Source of the DNA: Temnothorax longispinosus
Lineage: Eukaryota; Arthropoda; Insecta; Hymenoptera; Formicidae
Assembly: GCF_030848805.1 (NCBI RefSeq)
Contig: NC_092358.1
Span: forward strand, 22,965,832-23,029,831
Direction of reading: 5' to 3'
Length of the DNA stretch: 64,000 nt
In this document: piece after piece, positions 61,535 through 64,000 of the stretch
Numbering within the stretch: the stretch's first letter is position 1
Layout of the letters: the number at the start of each line of letters is the position of its first letter
Notes under the pieces: generated by a model
What the model was told of the DNA's origin: nothing
The model's input: only the letters and a program-made list of their open reading frames with translations
Databases searched by the model: none
Made by a program: the position numbers and the translations under genes

Positions 61535-63783
61535 GTAAGTAGATCGGTGCGATATAGTAGCGAGGCGAAAGGTGCACGGCCACTAGCGCGCGTTACGTAA
61601 AGGAAGCACGATGTGAACTGGCCAAGTATCCACCTGCAAAAAAGGAAGTAGAGAAAAAAACAAACGACTGACCTGAAACGAAAGTGTCGGCCATCCTCGA
61701 AGCACTTTCTTCTTCCAGACTTCTCTTTCGAAAAGACAGAAATTATCCGTAATGTCTTAAAAATTTTCGATGTGTTTCATTTTTAACTTTTTTTTAACTT
61801 TTCTTGATATCAAATGCCATGTTAGGTATTGAACAAAGTCTAAAGGAATCTGAAATAGTTTTACATATTTTGAAAAATACAGGTGATTAAGAATGATATT
61901 TAGATTTCATCTTAGGTAGACTCTGTGTCATCTATAAATATTGTGCCTGAACAGATATTTTTTTGAAGAAAGTTATGCAATAATTGAGATTTAATCGATA
62001 TCCATTACATATAGCTTTAAAAACTGCTAATTAATTCATTGTAATATAATATTGAACGTTGCGGTAATTACATCGTTTAACGACCGTAACAGCTCGCATT
62101 GTTAGCTCAACTACCGGTAGTATTACAACTAATGCAAGGAATATCCACTTTCTACAGTGACCTGAATCGCCGTTACCTTAGCGAGTAATAGATCCTTCAA
62201 ATGCTGTCGATGACGCAAACTCACCCGCTTATTGTGTAGAATATTATACAGTCTCTTCCAAAGTTAATTTATCTTCTAATATTCTTATCTAAATATTATC
62301 ATTACTCGGAAGGGTATAACAAAACTGTGTTTTAAGCGTACTTATTGATGAATAAATGATATGGAATTCAAAAATATATATTAATTGCTCTTCAAGTATT
62401 TAAGAATAAATTTTATAACCGCGTTTATTATTAAACGTTATATATTAAAACTTCCTTATTTCTAATATAAAAATAATATAGATAATTATATTTTAAAAAT
62501 ATTTTTATTTTATAATGATATTCTGATTTGTACATCAACAGTAGTTAAAAAATATTGAGAAATATTATTTTACATAGAATATATATATTTTCTATTATTC
62601 TCTATTTAGAAAATATTTTCTTGTCAGAATATAGATGTCTATACATAGACGAAAAAGGAAACGTAAGTCACCGTAAATATCGAACATGAAACATCGTAAC
62701 TTTCGCGTCAATATTAGCGTTTTATTGGTCTTGGATACGCGTAAATATCGATTCGATTCCGATGAACTTTAGTTAGATACGGAGAAACTCGATTGAGAAA
62801 CCTTCTTTCTCAAGATAGTCGTTAGCGGAAGAGGAGATTGTGTCTCGTAAAAATACGGAAGAAGATATTGCACTTCAGGATTGTCAATCTTGAAAGTGGT
62901 TCACATAGTTTGCACAACTGACGATCATCATGGATATTATGGCTATTATACCGAGAATCCTTTGGCTTCGAGAAACGAGTTTTGTTACGTTTTAACTTCT
63001 CTTGGCACGGCATATCATTGCCACAGTTCATCTTTCCCTTTCCTATTTTTCCTGTACTCTGAAAATATTTTGTGGTGGTTAAAATTTTTACAAACATAAA
63101 AAAGTATTATCCCCAGTATCTTTCACTTCACTATCTTTGTATTTGTAAAGATATTATTGCAATTTTAGAAAATAGATAGCGTTGTTATTCTCTATCGCAC
63201 AAATTGATTATTTTTGACAAGGTACATCGTTATTGTAATAATGCCATGCATTTTTTTCTATTTGATAAAAGAAAAAAATTTTCGTATTTACGAATAGACG
63301 ACATATATAGTAAGCAAATTTCGCGAAATCAATGTATCGGACATTTTTTTATATTTTTATGGACACATTTGAAACAGATATTTTCTTTAAACGTGACGCT
63401 CTCTCCTCCTTTTTGCGATTGTCTGGTAAACAGGAAGAATATTATATCTCACAATAGGACAATCATCTCACGGTGAAATCACTTCCGTAGCAATTCAGGG
63501 AGGAAAACGACGCGGTTAAAGATCGGACTTGTCGACAAAACGACCGGAGTAATCTCAAGTAAATGCACATCGAGTCGCAAGATATGAAATCCGGTTAAAA
63601 TTCAAGCCAAACTGAAAATGACGCGCCGCGTCTGATCATATTGTATCACTAAATACATTAAATTACGCATATTGTAGTTTTTAGAGACACTTTAGACTGT
63701 TTTTAGCTATATAAAACTACATTAACGGTAGGCTTAAACAAATGACATTATACTATAGAAGTTTAGTGACGACATACATACAA
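61535..63783. other. AT-rich spacer with one weak exon-like segment
   Basis: Mostly AT-rich. At 62628-62662 a good acceptor (AATATTTTCTTGTCAG) and a GTAAGT donor bracket 35 nt with one open frame (YRCLYIDEKGN), which is suggestive only. Other short frames are unrecognised and no repeat ends were found. Confidence 0.4.
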
Positions 63784-63831
63784 AATAATTTTCAAATGTA
63801 ATTAAATATAATTTTCAAATATAATTTAACA
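63784..63831. repeat. Tandem duplication of about 24 bp
   Basis: ATAATTTTCAAAT(G/A)TAATT(A/T)AA occurs twice in tandem. Small slippage duplication in AT-rich sequence that continues to the end of the window without a gene. Confidence 0.75.
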
Positions 63832-64000
63832 TAGGCAATTAGTTATTACAGATTTTAGAAAGTTTAGGAAAACTAACGTAAAATTAAAATATTAGAAAAA
63901 AATTTAAAACAAAACATCTTTATCAGAGTGATCATCCAAGTGGATAAATAAGTAACTAAATGTATTGCTATTAACAGAATTATGATCTTGAAATAATTTT

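Noticed and set aside
1..64000. Search for known insect microRNAs, tRNA B boxes, transposase or reverse transcriptase motifs, viral genes and CRISPR arrays
   Set aside because: None recognised by eye on either strand. Diverged copies could be missed without a profile search.

Overview
The window looks like insect nuclear DNA, most likely from a hymenopteran and possibly an ant. It is mostly AT-rich non-coding sequence broken by islands that are GC-rich and not CpG-depleted. It has many CT/GA microsatellites, several inverted-repeat transposon remnants without transposase, and a short (TTAGG)3 tract matching the insect telomere unit. I see no long recognisable protein-coding exon, tRNA, rRNA, known microRNA, CRISPR array or prokaryotic gene structure. 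The best reading is a gene-poor stretch: an intergenic region, or the long 5' introns of one or more genes.

Layout. A large CpG-rich island (about 1340-3660) runs into a consensus plus-strand splice donor at 3743, after which composition drops sharply to AT-rich; this is the best promoter/first-exon candidate. A second CpG-rich island (20290-21560) ends its exon-like part at another plus-strand donor (21310). Its nearest downstream exon-like segment is 47 nt (21760-21806) with good sites on both sides. Two further short segments, 9725-9777 and 18300-18340, also have acceptor and donor. When 9725-9777, 18300-18340 and 21760-21806 are joined, one frame stays open through all three. That is the most gene-like signal here, but chance could produce it and it needs transcript evidence. 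Other CpG-rich islands lie near 7150-7790, 30386-30830 and 58200-58650.

Mobile DNA is the clearest content. Three elements of about 330-490 bp are flanked by TTAA (one side TTGA in one of them) and begin with GG: 21831-22238, 26277-26613 and 34601-35092. They resemble non-autonomous piggyBac-type MITEs. A 210-bp element with CACTG termini (34186-34395), a 1-kb TA/TATA-flanked element with internal duplication (43332-44346) and an 848-bp foldback element (56749-57596) represent other families. A 199-bp structure at 46367-46565 has two 93-bp arms that are perfect inverse copies around a 13-bp loop. It is either very young or an artefact, and it is the most striking local structure.

The remaining sequence is AT-rich spacer with small tandem duplications, hairpins and a few homeodomain-site-rich blocks that could be enhancers. 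Functional claims beyond the repeats are inference.
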